From Dipylidium caninum (Eukaryota; Platyhelminthes; Cestoda; Cyclophyllidea; Dipylidiidae), in the NCBI GenBank assembly GCA_017562135.1, contig QEYB01000282.1, forward strand, positions 372,001 to 436,000: a stretch of 64,000 nucleotides of DNA, written 5' to 3'. The position numbers and the translations under genes were made by a program. Positions within the stretch are counted from its first letter, which is position 1. Each line of letters starts with the position of its first letter. A model generated the notes under the pieces. That model worked only from the letters and a program-made list of their open reading frames with translations. It was not told where the DNA came from and made no database searches. Of this stretch, positions 49,357 to 62,015 are shown in pieces.

Positions 49357-50273
49357 TGATCAAGGATTGGCGGATGTCTATTCGGCGCTGAATTTCCTCC
49401 AACTTTCTTCGGCTTTGTTTTCAATAAGGGAGGTGCCTTAACAACTTCACCGAAATTCCACATCGTCCCTCAAATGTTCAAAGCCAGTCAGGCGTTTCTC
49501 CCTCTTAAAAGCTTTCCTCATCTTTTTCTTATCTCCTAAGCGCCTTCACAAGTGAAAACGATTGCTTAACGTAAGCTTCTTTTTGTTAAATACGAAATGA
49601 ATTTAGCAGCTCACGGGTCACTCACTTGAGTACTTTCTTCGTCTTCTCGGATTTATACGTTCCGGGGTCAACCAAGGGAGCCTGATTTGAATGTTCACGA
49701 AAAAATGGGAACTTACATTTCCTTTCTTCGCTATGGTCACCTTCAACAACTCTTCCTGCATACACCGATCCAGACGTCGAGCGTATTGTTCGACAGACTC
49801 GTTCTTTACCCTGGCGAGGGATTTCATCAGCTGGTCGCTTTCGCGCACCTTTGGTGTCACCTTCGTCTGCACGCAGATAATTGGGTAAACGTTAAAACAG
49901 AAATACTTGAAGCATAACGATAAGGATTTCGTTTATTGTTGTAATCATCAATACGCCTAATCATTTCACGGAAACTTGAAGGTGCCTTCTGGTCATCCCC
50001 ATCTATGGGATCGTCAAATTTCTCATTACTAACGGGTTCAACAATTTTAACATAAGACCTACAGGGCGCTGCTCCAAAGGGGCGGAGCAATTTCTTTAAT
50101 CTTCTTCTTTTTCTTTGATTTAAGATGGCGTGTATAGAGGATGGGTTTTATGGGATCAACTCTTTTGCGTTTAGCCTCTTGCTTAAGCCTCGTTTTCATG
50201 AGTCCTTGTCTTTTTGCTACAAAATTAGTGAAGTAAAAGGAAATTTACATCGCTTCTTCGCGGATTTCTTCAT
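49357..50273 (-). CDS. CCDC137: CCDC137-like basic coiled-coil protein, 3' end unresolved
   Basis: Exons high to low: 50273-50249, 50216-50063, 50028-49899, 49866-49717, 49681-49626 and 49543-49357. The first four introns are 32, 34, 32 and 35 nt and all phases agree. The product starts MKKSAKKR, is very Lys/Arg-rich (RLKQEAKRKR, KSKKKKKIKEI), then has SSFREMIRRIDDYNNKRNP and a region with RVKNESVEQYARRLDRCMQEE. These resemble the FRLREIMRSR and QRKGESDGAYIHRMQQE segments of CCDC137 (RaRF), a nucleolar protein. Near the end, DDVEF-GEVVKAPP matches its VKFGEVVLQPPEL, but one extra A (plus strand 49453-49455) breaks the frame there. A donor at 49356 shows that at least one more exon follows; the expected RQR-E-ER C-terminal helix was not found before 47 kb. 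Confidence 0.72.
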
Positions 50274-52315
50274 AGTGAATAAGCGTTAACAGAGAGAAGA
50301 CCCCGCTAAAAACACGGAAGTTACAAACAACTCGCGACCAATGAGGGAGAGGCAATCTCATTAACAGAAACGGAATAAGTGTGACAAGCTAGTCAGTTAT
50401 AAGAAACTCAACATAGAACGCGGAACAACGACTAGCGCTGCTTCTTTTATGATAGGCAATCCCTTACCACACACCAGGGAAAAAAATCGGGCCACCACCT
50501 GCAAAAGGCCTAAGCGCCAAGGTGAGTGCTGCCCTAAGCCAATCATCTCACGGAAAAAGAGTACACATATAAATATCCTGTAAATAGGAAGCGCGGGTAT
50601 ATATGTAAAAACATTAACGCCTAACGTTAATACGTGCAACTCTTGAACGGCTTCTTAATGGATATCTACAACGTAGGAGTATTACGTGTACTTTTAGTGC
50701 TTCGGTGAGCGGAACAAAACAATAATTCCCTGTAAGGTTTTTTGAGATCGCTACATACTCAAGTCTGAGCCAATCAGTTTTAAGAGCTTGGTTGGACAAG
50801 TGTGATAGTGCACGACAAGAAGCGCAATTTGATATTTTGTAATAGACTATTTTCAAATTATAGTTGTTGACTAAGACTTAATCAACGCAGTATAATAGTT
50901 AGATGTTGTAATAGTGTTGAGCAGTTGCCTTGTTTTAAATAGTCTTTTGTTGGAACCCCCTTCAAACTTCCTTTCACTTTTGACGACATCTTGGTTTCGG
51001 CCTGGCCGCTTCTGGTGCCGCCATGCCTGCGAAGAGTAGGTTTTGTTTTGAAAGTCAAAATTATCATGAGCGTGTATCGAGTCAAACGGCTGTCTCAGTG
51101 TTTAACTTTCTACGACTTTCAGATATAAGCCTCACGTAATGCCATTTGGAATGCCACTTGCATGCTTATGTGTAGTTTTTGCACTGCCAACTGTGTCGGT
51201 GTTCATTGTGGCTTGCCGAAAATCCTACTTTAAATGCGTATGATAACATGCTTCTTTTCGGTTAATTTCGGGACCAGGCGAAGTGTTTTAATGGAACGAT
51301 TAAGGTTTCCTCACCATTGTGATTAACATTCATTGATTATTTGTTCACGGTTTCATAATTTTAATAATGAGGATATATTGTCTTTCTACCTCATATATTC
51401 CATGTTCCCTCCATTCTTAACGTAGCCCTACATCCTTCCGAACCTTGTTTCAAATTTGTTTCTCAGCCGCAACTTAACCTACAGAACTGTTCACATGTAT
51501 TCTTCTCTAAAAATATTGGTTTTTGTTTCTTATCAATTAAGGAGAGGAACATATTTTACTATGGTAATATCCCATATCTTGTCTTTACAACTAGCATTTT
51601 TTTGTCGTGGGTAAGCTGGGCGCTTTCAATGTTTTTTTTTTCAATCCACGGTGCTTCGTCTGTAATTTTTTTCAATTTAGGCGTATTCCGTTTTTACTCC
51701 ACAAATAGGATTTGTGTTTTGTTATTAACAACTACCTCATATTTCCTGTTTTATGTGCTTATCCTTTAATGAAACTTTAAGTTTCAGCTTGTGTTCTGCC
51801 ATTGGGGTATGTTTTGATTCTTCACCCATACACGCAGCTTCTTACCTTTTCACTTTTGCCTCTAGTGTACTTACACGTATGTGACTTCTGAGCTCCTACT
51901 CTTACGCCAGCATGTATTCGTGTGTTAGACGTTATATGGTTAATTGTTGATTCCCTTCTCCGGACTAGATTTGTGCGCTGTGCGTAAGCTGATGGTGGTA
52001 AATCGCTGAGTTTGGCTGTTTTCCCAAGCCATTGGCACGCCTTTTTTCGGATTCGAGTACTCCTGCATTTTATTTTTAACTCCCATGTCACAATGCTCCG
52101 CTCTTCCGCATTTCTGTCTTAATTTAACCATGCCATATTGTGATTTGAAATATTCGTTTTACGTGTTTCTATAAAAGCAGCGCCCGCTTATTCCATGTTC
52201 TTTTTCTTTGCTTCAGCTCCCAAATCTTGTGGAATTCGGACCACGTAAGTTCCCATTTGACTTTTCCTCTGTTATTATTTGTCCAACAGCATTTATTTAT
52301 CTTTTCATTTTGCAG
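50274..52315. other. Divergent interval before the RS/Q-rich gene
   Basis: It should contain promoters for the CCDC137-like gene (minus) and the RS/Q-rich gene (plus). An ATG at 51023 in an ideal Kozak setting (GCCGCCATG) is a possible first exon, MPAKS, followed by an AG|GT. A splice-bounded piece may also end at 52242 (GTAAGT). Other ORFs on both strands show no recognisable motif. Confidence 0.4.
51023..51039 (+). CDS. Possible first coding exon with strong Kozak context
   Basis: GCCGCCATG is followed by codons for MPAKS and then AG|GTTTTG. It is the only start codon with such a context upstream of the RS/Q-rich gene. Joining it to the exons at 52316 onward is inference from position alone. 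Confidence 0.25.
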
Positions 52316-55300
52316 AGCGATTCATCACGTGGGTCCCCTAATTTGAATAATCACGAGTAAGTACCCGAGGTGATACTTATCGCACATCAAAGCTGATATT
52401 ATCAGGGGATAGATTTGATGTTTACATCTTTTTCATTCCAAGCCTTTATATTAACTTGGTTAAACAGATTCTGATGGAGTGTTATACTTTGAGCAAGGTA
52501 TGTGCAGGTTAAGCTGACTGCTTCGATTAGCCGGCATGCCCATACTCAACCTGTGTTACTTGTACACCTGTTCATTTTTGCTAAAAAAAGCACGTTTGCG
52601 TTGTTATATTTGTATCGTCATTTGAAATGGTTGCATTTATCTTTGATGCTATCCAATTTTACGCCTCTTTGTTCTAGGTTATCGAAAGACAAATCTCTTT
52701 CGTTTCCAAATAAAGCGGAGCACGACTGCTTCTTCAAGAACCACCTCCTTTATTTGAGAAGTCTCCAGTTTTGGAGCGGTCTTCGAGAAGGTCGCTTGCG
52801 AAGCACGAGGCACCCAGCCCAAAACGACTTCGTAAGAGCTCTGCAAATCCGAAAGAACCAGAGGCGGATGGATTTGAAGGTGGTGTTAACGCAGCGAAAG
52901 ATAAGTCGGGTGTTGAAAGAGGTTAGTTGAATGTATTTAAATATAGTGAACTTATTTGCCTCGTTTGACGTAAGATTTATTTGCTCTTCATGCTAGATGA
53001 TCTGGTCGTAGCTAATGATCGCAGCTCTTCGAGAGACCAGAGGCGTTACCATAAAAGAAAGAGGAAGGAAAAGGAGCGCAAAAAAGAATAGCAAGAAACA
53101 TTTGGAAAAAAAGTCCGATGGGGAGGAAAAGGAGAGAAAAGAAAAGGAGGTAATAAAAAAAGATCGTAAAAGAAAAGCTGTGAAATCGCCGGTATCGGAG
53201 ACATTGGTAGCGGCTTACAGTTCTGATGGTGGTGATGAGTCACACCTGCCTAAACCCACTTCTCCAGCCACTCTGCCACGTACCCACGTTATTTCTTCGC
53301 CAATTGTGCGCAGTGAACGCAAAAAAAGCTCAACTTCAGCTCCTTCCCCGTGCGCGACTGCTCCCGCGCTTATCACTAAAGTGACTAAGGGTACGGCAAA
53401 ATCGACTTGGGACTCGAGTGATAGCGATTTTGAAGAAACTATTGCTAAGCCGTCGACCTCACCTGTCACTGTTCAAAGATCAACGAAAACTCCTGAGAGC
53501 AATGGGGCTGTGGAGAAAAATCGTAAAGATTGTGTTACCTCTCGTAAATGCTCGCCTTCCCGCGACCGATCTCTTACTACGTCCTCAGTCAGTGAATCTT
53601 CCACGTCCTCTTCGTGTTCTTCACGCCGCGCAAGCTATTCCACTCGATCCTACTCTTCTCGGCGAGGTCTTACACGAATTCAAGTTCAGTTACTACTAGT
53701 AGCAGTTCTTCAAGATCTTACTCTCATCGTAGACGTAGTCGACATCGAGGACATAGACGTCGTGGTCGTTGTCGCCGCCGTCGGTCTTCTACCTGTTCAT
53801 CCTACTCTTGTACTTCCTACTCGCGATCGTCGAGTAGGGGACGTGGAGGTAGGCGGAGACGGAGGTATTCGCGTAGCAGTGACTCTTACCGGCGGAGGTC
53901 TTATCGCTCCTATTCATCGCGTAGTCGTCATGGTCGTTACACATCTTCGGAAAGATCTCGGACGCCAAACTCGCGCGATGCGTCTCGGACACCGCCTCCA
54001 CCTGTGTGTCGGCGGACTGTTAATCGACGTAATTCGGTTAGTGTCACAGCAGCCGGTGTTGTTAATTCCGCTGAGACGCGTCTATCTCGACAATTGGGAA
54101 ACAAAGGCAGTTTTATTCGAGGCCATAAAACCATCGGAAGCCATTGCGGCGGCGGCCAGTGCCGCTGTTCGTAAGATAACTGGACGTACGGAACCCAGTC
54201 CACCTTCGACACCCCCAGAACTGCCGAAAACCGAGGAACCGTCTGCCAAAGATGAAGGTAACGAAGAAGTGGTTCAAAAAGAAAACGACTCCAATTACAT
54301 TGGACCACAAGTGGGTTTTCGGCGGTTTTCGGTTTAATTTAACTCCGGTTTTTGCTGAGATTTCTGTGCTTTTTAGGTACCTCCGGACATGGCCAAAAAA
54401 CTAGGATTGAGTGTAGATTCCTCACCACCTTCGAAATCGGTGAATTCTCTTCCGTCGTCCTCTAACAGTAACAGCGTTGCTAGTGGTGGTACAACCAATA
54501 ATTGGAAGGTTCATGTTGGCGCCAAAAGGAAATCGGATAAGAATTCTGAAGGCGTAAAGAAACAAGAGGAGAACAAAACCGACTTCATGACTCCTCCCGA
54601 GAAGGATGATCAATATAAGGGTAAGCTCTATTGGCAGATGGATTCGATGTAGGAACTTTCAGTGGAGTAGGTTTGATATACTATATGCATTGACATTACG
54701 TATTTTAAACTAACCCAGCTCTACAAGAACAAGCCAAAGAGCATGTACGTCAAACAAATGCAGCAGGCACAGTTGCAAGCAAGTCAGCAACAGCAGCTCG
54801 CAGCCGCGGCAGTTGCTGTTGCGTCTGCCGCTGCCGTCCAACCTGTTCCTACAGCATCGGTTACAATGTTACCAACTACGGTCGGCCAGCTCTCGGTGCT
54901 TGATCAGTTGAGCAGAGGCAACACCTTTGTCTCTTGTCTGGAGCCATGGACCATGCACTAGCCTTGGAGAATATTATCAGGCAGCATCAGCAAGTTGAAG
55001 CTGCGAGTGCCCTACAGCAACAACAACAGGTATAGTCATTCAAATTTACAAAATCCCGAGAATCTTTGGAGGAGGAAGTGGTTATCCCTGACAATTTTGT
55101 GAGTTAGTAATGGTTTAAATTAGTCAAAAATATTTGCTTTTAACATGTAGTGAACACACCATGATGTCTTAAGTAAATTTTGTATTAATGGCATACGTAA
55201 ATGGCCTGGATAATATCATGGAGGTCATGGAACGAGTGAAAGTGTAATATAGTCCTATCTTACTCGTGTCCTGATATTAATGCATTAGACAGGATTTGTA

Positions 55301-58300
55301 ATCGTTCATTAAACGAGTGGGTCAAGTTGTTCGGCTCCTACATATTCGAAACCGAAACCGATAGCCTTTAATAATGAGGTTCTTGTATAATCAAAAATGC
55401 TCTTGTAGGTGACCGATTAGGTAAACACTGTTTTTTTTTCATCCCAGTTCAGTGTTGGTAACTGACTTAGAATGGACCCAATTTCTGCCACTGTAGTTTA
55501 TTCTGAAATGAAATTGGTTTTAGAAGTAATTCTTAGTTCCCCTTGTTCTACTGCTATTTATTACCTGTTGCTTATTTCGACGAGTTACCATAATTATTTC
55601 TGTCTGATTGCGTTTTTATACTTCCGACTGTCTACAATAGGTTATAGGAACATCATCGACACTTTTAAACATTGTGGCATTGTGCATTTCTTGTAACTGT
55701 ATTCGAATCAAAAATCAATTTGTACTAAACGGAGTTTTATTACACAGGCTCTACAAATGCTAGCCTTACAGCAACAGCAGCAGACTATTTTGCGGCGCAA
55801 CAACAACATCAGGTGCAATCAGCCCAGCAAGCCGCTCTCCTACTCGCTGCCCCAAACAACACCATGCAGCTGCCGCTGCTTCCCATTCCGACAGCACCGG
55901 TGCTGCTGCTGCCATGATAGCGGCACAGCAGCAACAACAACAAGCAGTCCTCCAAACTATACTCCAGCAAAGACAACAACAGGTGTGTCTTACTCTTTTT
56001 GTCGTAGTCTCGAATCGATGCAGATTTTTAAGTGCTATTACTTATTTAGAGGTACCTAGACCTTATGAGCATTAGACTTGGTGCGAGTTTTTTGGTACAA
56101 TTTTGTGATTACGTCTTTGTCTTCTCTCTTGTTTGCGTAATTTAACGTTTAGATGACACCAACTGCCACAAACATTTGCTCGTCGTATGTGTGCGTTTTC
56201 TGAGTATGCGCCCTCCTCTCCCCCCGTCTTCACTGTAATCCTGCACCACTAACGCAATCGTTCACCTACTCCCCCTTCTTCCAATCCATATATGGTCTGC
56301 TACTTTCCCTTCCTATTCACCTCGTCTACTTCGGGACATGTCAGCTTGCGCACTCTCTTAGCTTTGCTTGTGCAATGGCATCGGAGATTATTCCCCCTTC
56401 ACACGTAGTGTGTCAGGTAATTCCGTTATGTCAGCCGCTCACACCCCAATAGCAGTATAGGTAGAAGAGTCTCCGTTCTGACGACTAAATTGATATGGTC
56501 TACGTCAGTTACTTCAAAGGTGGCGTTATGGCAAAATGGGTCTGTCTTTTTTTATTAAGGAGCTTTGTCCCTTATTTTTTTTTCCCCTTATCTTTACTAC
56601 CCTTTTTGCATGTAAGTACTTGTATGTAAGCGATAGCGGCTGACTAGATTTGTCCGTGGCATGACGCTTTCCTAGTGATCTGATCGCCTTGCCATTTTGT
56701 GTTCCCAGCATTCTTTGTGGATTAACGTATAAATTCTGCAATTCTCCCATTTAATTCCCACTCTCTGTGTCTCCTAGAGCTGAATTACATACTTGGTAAG
56801 CTTCAAGCGTACGCAGTCGGCTTCTTTCTTTTCTACCTTTCGTGAATTATTTCCAACCGCTATATATTACCTTCTACAAAGTCTTAATTCAGGTTTTGTG
56901 CTAAAATTAAAGTTGAGCACACGAAAAGTACAGCATGACATTTTATTATTTTAATGTGATATACTTTTACTTCCCTCTTCTACATTAATCGGTACACCCC
57001 ACACACTTCGAGTTTACATGGATGTTTCGATGGTTGAATGAATGAATGAATGAATGAATGAATGCAGGTTTGGTATCTAACACTTATTTCATATTCATTT
57101 CGCTTCGAATGATACATGCATTGATCATTTACATGTCAATTTCTTAATGTGGGGGGCCTTCGGGCTCTGCTGTTGCGAGTGTATGGATCTGTGCGCGCCT
57201 CCTGTCGCACAATTCTTGTAATTTTGCGGTTTTAAATGCCATCTCGTGCACACGTTCGGTCTTTCTTAATCCAAAATTCACTCTCCTTTCACACTTGTAG
57301 CCTTTCTGCTTCACATACCCACCCGTTGAAGTTTGCAGGTAACTGCTTAGTTTGTCCTTATCCCTTTTGATATGTGTTCTATACCCTCCATCCCGTGTTT
57401 CTTTTTTTTAAATTAGATACCTATTCGTTTTTATTTGTGTTAGTGCTACTTCTAGCCCCTTCCCCTCCTCCACACCGGACCTGGTGAAACAGTTTGCACT
57501 ATTCCCAAACCTTTTTTTAACCTGAATAAAAGTCTTTTCCTCCTCTCACTCGCTAACCACAGAGAGGTGGTTTATGAAACACTTGTTCCTTAGGGCGCTA
57601 CGGTAAGTTGAGGAAGAATGCGAACGCATGATTACCCACATGGCTTCTCAGATTTACTTCCTATATCTGCGTGTGTGCGTCTAGGCAATGTACCCATAAC
57701 TGCAATCCTCCTCACTATTTTATCCGCCTAACATCTTACCAGAAAACCCCTAAGAATAATCGTATTCGTTTTTGTCACGTACAGGCGTTGGTTGCTGCAG
57801 CTCAACAGCAACAGCAGCAGCAAATACAAATGCTTTTGCAAATGAAGGTACAGCAACAAGCAGCGGCTTATGCTTCAGCGGTAGCCGCGTCCTCTGCTAC
57901 CCCTGCGGTTGCAGCTACAAAACTCTACAACTGTTTCGTCTGTCAACCTTGCGGTGACTACATCGGCGCCCACAGTAGTTAATTCAAACAACGCAGTACC
58001 ATCGGGGTCTGAGGTTACCGCCGCTGGTGCTGATGCTACCAGTTCACAATCCCCAACGATGCTTGCCGCAATGGCTGCAGCACAAAGGAATCAGGCGCTA
58101 CAACAGGAAAACAGTTACAGAAGCAGATAAGTGCCGCTGCCATGGTTTCCGCCAGTGTAAGTTGTATTTATTCACCGTTTCTTCATTGATTCGCGTGTTC
58201 TTGTGTTATCGGTGTGAGCGGGGAGGTGTGTCAATTGAGATTCTCTTCTTCAGTACTCGCCGAGATTTATTTACATACAGTGGGGGGAGGTAGCTAATAA

Positions 58301-60020
58301 GAAGTTTAAATCCATAGGCCCAGTCTAAAGAATCCGGAATCAAAGGAGAGTACGGTTGTTTGGCAAACCTTTGCAAATCGCTGAGGGCTCGCCTTATATT
58401 GTTTTGCCGTAACCGTTTTTCGTGTGGATGTATTCCAGAACTAGTCGGGTTTTGACCTAGGTAATTTGAAAGGATGAGTCTAATTTCACTAATCTTTCCC
58501 AGTATCGGCTAGGTGTTTTTTTGATAACTACTCAAGTTGTTGAGTTTACCTACGGAAGTGGAGGACATACAGAAGGGCTGTTTAGAATATTCCATACTGA
58601 AGTGTAGCAGCAGAGTTTCTCAATTTGCAAAGGACCCTGTCGTGGCACGCTTCTCTCAAACCGTTTAGTAGAGCCTGATGAGCCATCCAATATTATTATT
58701 AAGCTGTTTTACTTCGATATGCACGTGTTGCTGGCGGTCGCATTGAGTCAAACCGCATCCTGTCTTCCGTTTAATTTGGCAAGAATATCCCACACAAAGT
58801 GCTAGCTCCCTCCGCTAGTATAGTCCTGTCAGAATTCTATCATCCGTTTTACACTGATAATGGTCGTTATTTAAGAATCTTTTTATTATTATAAGATCAC
58901 TCCGCAGATCCGTTTGTATCCTCTTAAGATGCCCTTTTTTATAAGCGCATAGTAATTCTACAATGTGAAAGTTAACTGCTTTCAACCAGTCTTTTCACTC
59001 ATATTTTATCTCTACTTTCCTACTGTAAGGGCTTACAGCCAAGTGTGAGGCCGTTGACCTTTAGTAGCCATCGCGCGACCGACTACCGTTATGAGTCGTT
59101 TTTTGACGCCCAGTCTTCTAGCTTGTGGATATTCTTCATTTGATAGTTCTTTCACAATGGGTTGTTTCGAATGAGATCTCAGCGTCCGAATAGTTTTTTG
59201 CACTTAATATATTTAAAGACTTTTTTGCGACCGCCCTGCCTATCATAGGACATTTGGATTACCAATTTTACATGATTTCCTGCCATATTTTTTTCCATCG
59301 AAGAAATTTTTCTGTTGTCCCTTCGACATAGCTTTATGCTTCTCTGCCTTTGATTTCCTCGACTAAGCACACAAACGTGATTTTAGCGTACGACTAGGGA
59401 TTCATGGGTGAAGCGCTTCCTGTCATGATTTTTGCGAATGTGGTTATTTGAAAGCTCATGCTTATTGCAACGAAGTTACAGTGAGGGCTTAGCGGTGGAT
59501 TCTCAATTGTTCCCACTGCTCGAATGGTGCGTATTTCACGCTCCGATTTATGGAAACCAGTGTCCCGTTATTATGGCGTGACAATAGGCAATAGACAATA
59601 AGCAACGAATGTACGTTAAAGGTTGTGGTATTTCTGTATTTGTAAGAAGGTGGCGCATTCATATATCCTAGGTGGTGGGTTCTTTAGATCTACGAGAGTG
59701 CGAGCTCGGTTGGGTTCAATTTCGTAACCATTAATTTTGTCCTCTAGGCGACTGGGATGGCCCTTACGCAACAACAACAGCAGCGCCAAACAGCTCCTTG
59801 CTCTTCAAGCTGCAGCTGTAGCAGCTCAACAACAGCAACAGCAACAACCCGGGGGGCTACGCAGTCAGCGACGTCGTCTAACAATCTTTCATCTGCGGTG
59901 CAGCAACAAATCGCTGCAGCCGCTCTCTATCAACAACAACAACTTCAGAGCCAACAACAGCAACATGCCGTAGCTCTATTATTCGCTGCTCAGCAGTCTC
60001 GGATGCTGCGGCCCTCCTAA
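52316..60020 (+). CDS. RS-domain and Gln/Ala-rich nuclear protein, family not identified
   Basis: Probable exons: 52316-52356, 52468-52497, 52678-52921, 52997-54310, 54377-54620, 54719-55029, 55748-55982, 57785-58156 and 59748-60020. The large fourth exon encodes a Lys/Arg/Glu-rich part (RKEKERKK, KEVIKKDRKRKAVKSP), a Ser-rich part and an RS domain at about 53590-53960 (RSYSHRRRSRHRGHRRRG). Next come SEAIAAAASAAVRKITG and PPDMAKKLGLS, then Gln/Ala tracts with QALQQEQLQKQISAAAMV. RS domains are typical of splicing regulators in nuclear speckles; the polyQ tail suggests a co-activator-like scaffold. I do not recognise the family. One-base shifts are needed near 53080, 53665, 54100, 54755, 54930, 55790, 55850, 57915, 59798 and 59853. 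Most lie in homopolymers or repeats, so errors are likelier than decay. The start is unresolved. Confidence 0.7.
55030..55747 (+). other. Intron of the RS/Q-rich gene
   Basis: AT-rich sequence between Gln-rich exons; the ORF 55472-55696 has no recognisable motif. Confidence 0.55.
55983..57784 (+). other. Long intron of the RS/Q-rich gene
   Basis: Pyrimidine-rich and AT-rich sequence with no conserved exon seen. It includes a tetranucleotide repeat at 57036-57064. Confidence 0.55.
57036..57064. repeat. (GAAT)7 microsatellite
   Basis: About seven tandem GAAT units in an intron of the RS/Q-rich gene. Confidence 0.9.
57803..59795 (+). repeat. ~2-kb direct repeat, copy 1
   Basis: Covers most of a Gln/Ala-rich exon, the intron after it and the start of the last exon. 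Copy 2 is 62016-64000. I counted about ten differences, all one- or two-base length changes in short homopolymers, and noticed no base substitution. Confidence 0.92.
58157..59747 (+). other. Last intron of the RS/Q-rich gene
   Basis: Starts GTAAGT and ends CCTCTAG. No exon seen; the minus-strand ORF at 59179-59370 recurs in the second copy simply because the intron is duplicated. Confidence 0.6.
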
Positions 60021-62015
60021 GTGGTATTCGGTTCTCTATGGTCTTTCCTCCGTGTACATAACGCTGTTATTATCTCTCGCAGACTATTCGTTTTTCGTTC
60101 TCAGTTCGTCCATATTGGGCGATGCATCCGCCCATTCGGGTTATCGGCTTTTGCTTGCTAGACACTAATTTCCTTGGTATAAAGTCCTGTGCATAACTGG
60201 CCCTCACTTTGTTTTCTAGTATGGTAAAAGGGAAGGCGTTTGTCCTCAAACGTTATGGCAGTAGCTGAAATCTCATCGTTTGGGTTAATCTGTACTTGTA
60301 CTCCGGGGCTCTTTTGCATCCTAGGACATTTTTTTGATTAAAAGGAAAACCGTAATTCCTATGGGGTCGTGGCTAAATCAGGGTTTGACATTTCTCCCTC
60401 TTTCGCATGGGAGTTACATCTGGGGACATCGAATTCGAGACACATTGGTGATATTCGAATCTATTTCGTTCCGGAAAGGTCGTATTAGAATTTGCACAGC
60501 TTAGGATTCCCAGTGTTGGTTGCTTACAATGGTTCGCACAGGCTGAAAAGTTTGGTAGCTAGCGACATGCTCCTTGTTTAACTACCTACCCAAAAGCATA
60601 AATTTTCCAAAGCTTCTCATATAGGTGAAATAATTTTTATTATAGTGGGTCTCTGTATGAGTGATGGAATGAAAAGAGTGGTGCTTAGTATGAACATTTT
60701 CAAATGATTTAGTCGTCCGTTTAGAATGAATAGTCAGAATGACAGTACATGTATGTTTTTTTATGTACCCACTAAACTACTTCAAGTGAACAGTAATTTC
60801 AGTTTCTATTACAACTGATAACGAGGTGTAATCAAGCCTTGATGAAGATCGGCGAAACTCCAGCTTAAGCGAAATCTTCGACCTATGGTAGGTTACACTG
60901 TTGAGAGGACATTGTATCTTCTGAAAGGGTGCGCAGTTCAGCCGTACAAACATTTAAACAGGACGATGGCAACAAAGTCATGCTTGTCGAAGAAATTTAT
61001 GGAACTTATGCTTGTTTTCTGACTATGTTCTCGCTAAGGTAGGCTGTAAAGCCGGTAGCAATTTTGAATGAAATATGTGGTGTCCGCGAAAGATAGGTTA
61101 ACTTAATGGTTAGAACGATTCATCCCCGTTTAAAGTTTTACTTTATGGATAATGAAACCACTATGTATTTCAGAGTTATTTGAAGAAAGGGGGAAGAAAT
61201 AATGCGAAAAGTCACTTATTGATACGTAACTCCACGTGCATTGAAGGGGAAATTATGTGCTGACACGCTAGCAGATAACCGCGGTAACTTCCCTCATCTG
61301 AGGCTAAGAGCTGCGAGAAATAGCGAAAACAAAAATTTAGAATTTGACACACTCCCCTCGTTGCTCCCAACAGCCAGCTTAACAAAAGGGTTCACTATGT
61401 GTTATAATTATTATTACACCTGAAAAAACATCTTATCATACTATTTTTTATTCTTTTATGCACATTTTCAGAAATGGATAATATACTTTAAACGCATCCT
61501 TTTTGTAGGCCCCTGCCTGACGCGAAGTCTTTTTAGGAATGGCCGTTTGTGTCTTTGTTGTGGCTGCTCGACTTTAACTGTGAGTCCATTTTCCATACAC
61601 ATTGACATCCACCTTGTATCGCTTTAAATAGCAGATATTGTCAAATAAAATTATTCCGTGTCATCCGCCCTCTTTCATTTCCCCTGTAAGCCAGTCCGTG
61701 TCTCTTAGTATTTAAATGGCCGTCCCCTCTAATATATTTTGGCTTTGCCGTTGGTAACCCTTTTCGTATTGTGTCTAACGTCTTGCAAACACTTCTGACT
61801 AATTATTTACACATCACCTTTATGCGTTTATGGGCTATTTTCCCATGCCTTCCAGGTTTGCCCATTGAGATCCTTTTATACACTCAGTCACGACAAATTA
61901 TCACCAACGCGTTCAACGTGTAGGTTTCTGATGATTTTTACATCGATTATTCTATCGTTTTGTCAATCTATTGGATAATGAGGCTGACACTTCTGCTCGT
62001 CATCTTCCATTTCAG
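60021..62015. other. Interval between the two repeat copies
   Basis: AT-rich, with no conserved coding segment. It is either 3' UTR and intergenic sequence after copy 1, or intron sequence before copy 2. It ends with TTCCATTTCAG, a good splice acceptor immediately before the repeat. Confidence 0.45.

Noticed and set aside
53789..54310. Minus-strand ORFs opposite the RS domain
   Set aside because: Antisense images of Arg/Ser codon runs; the plus-strand RS frame explains the sequence.
59179..59370. Minus-strand 63-codon ORF, repeated exactly at 63386-63577
   Set aside because: Repetition reflects the duplicated intron only; no motif and no start context, so it is not evidence of a gene family.
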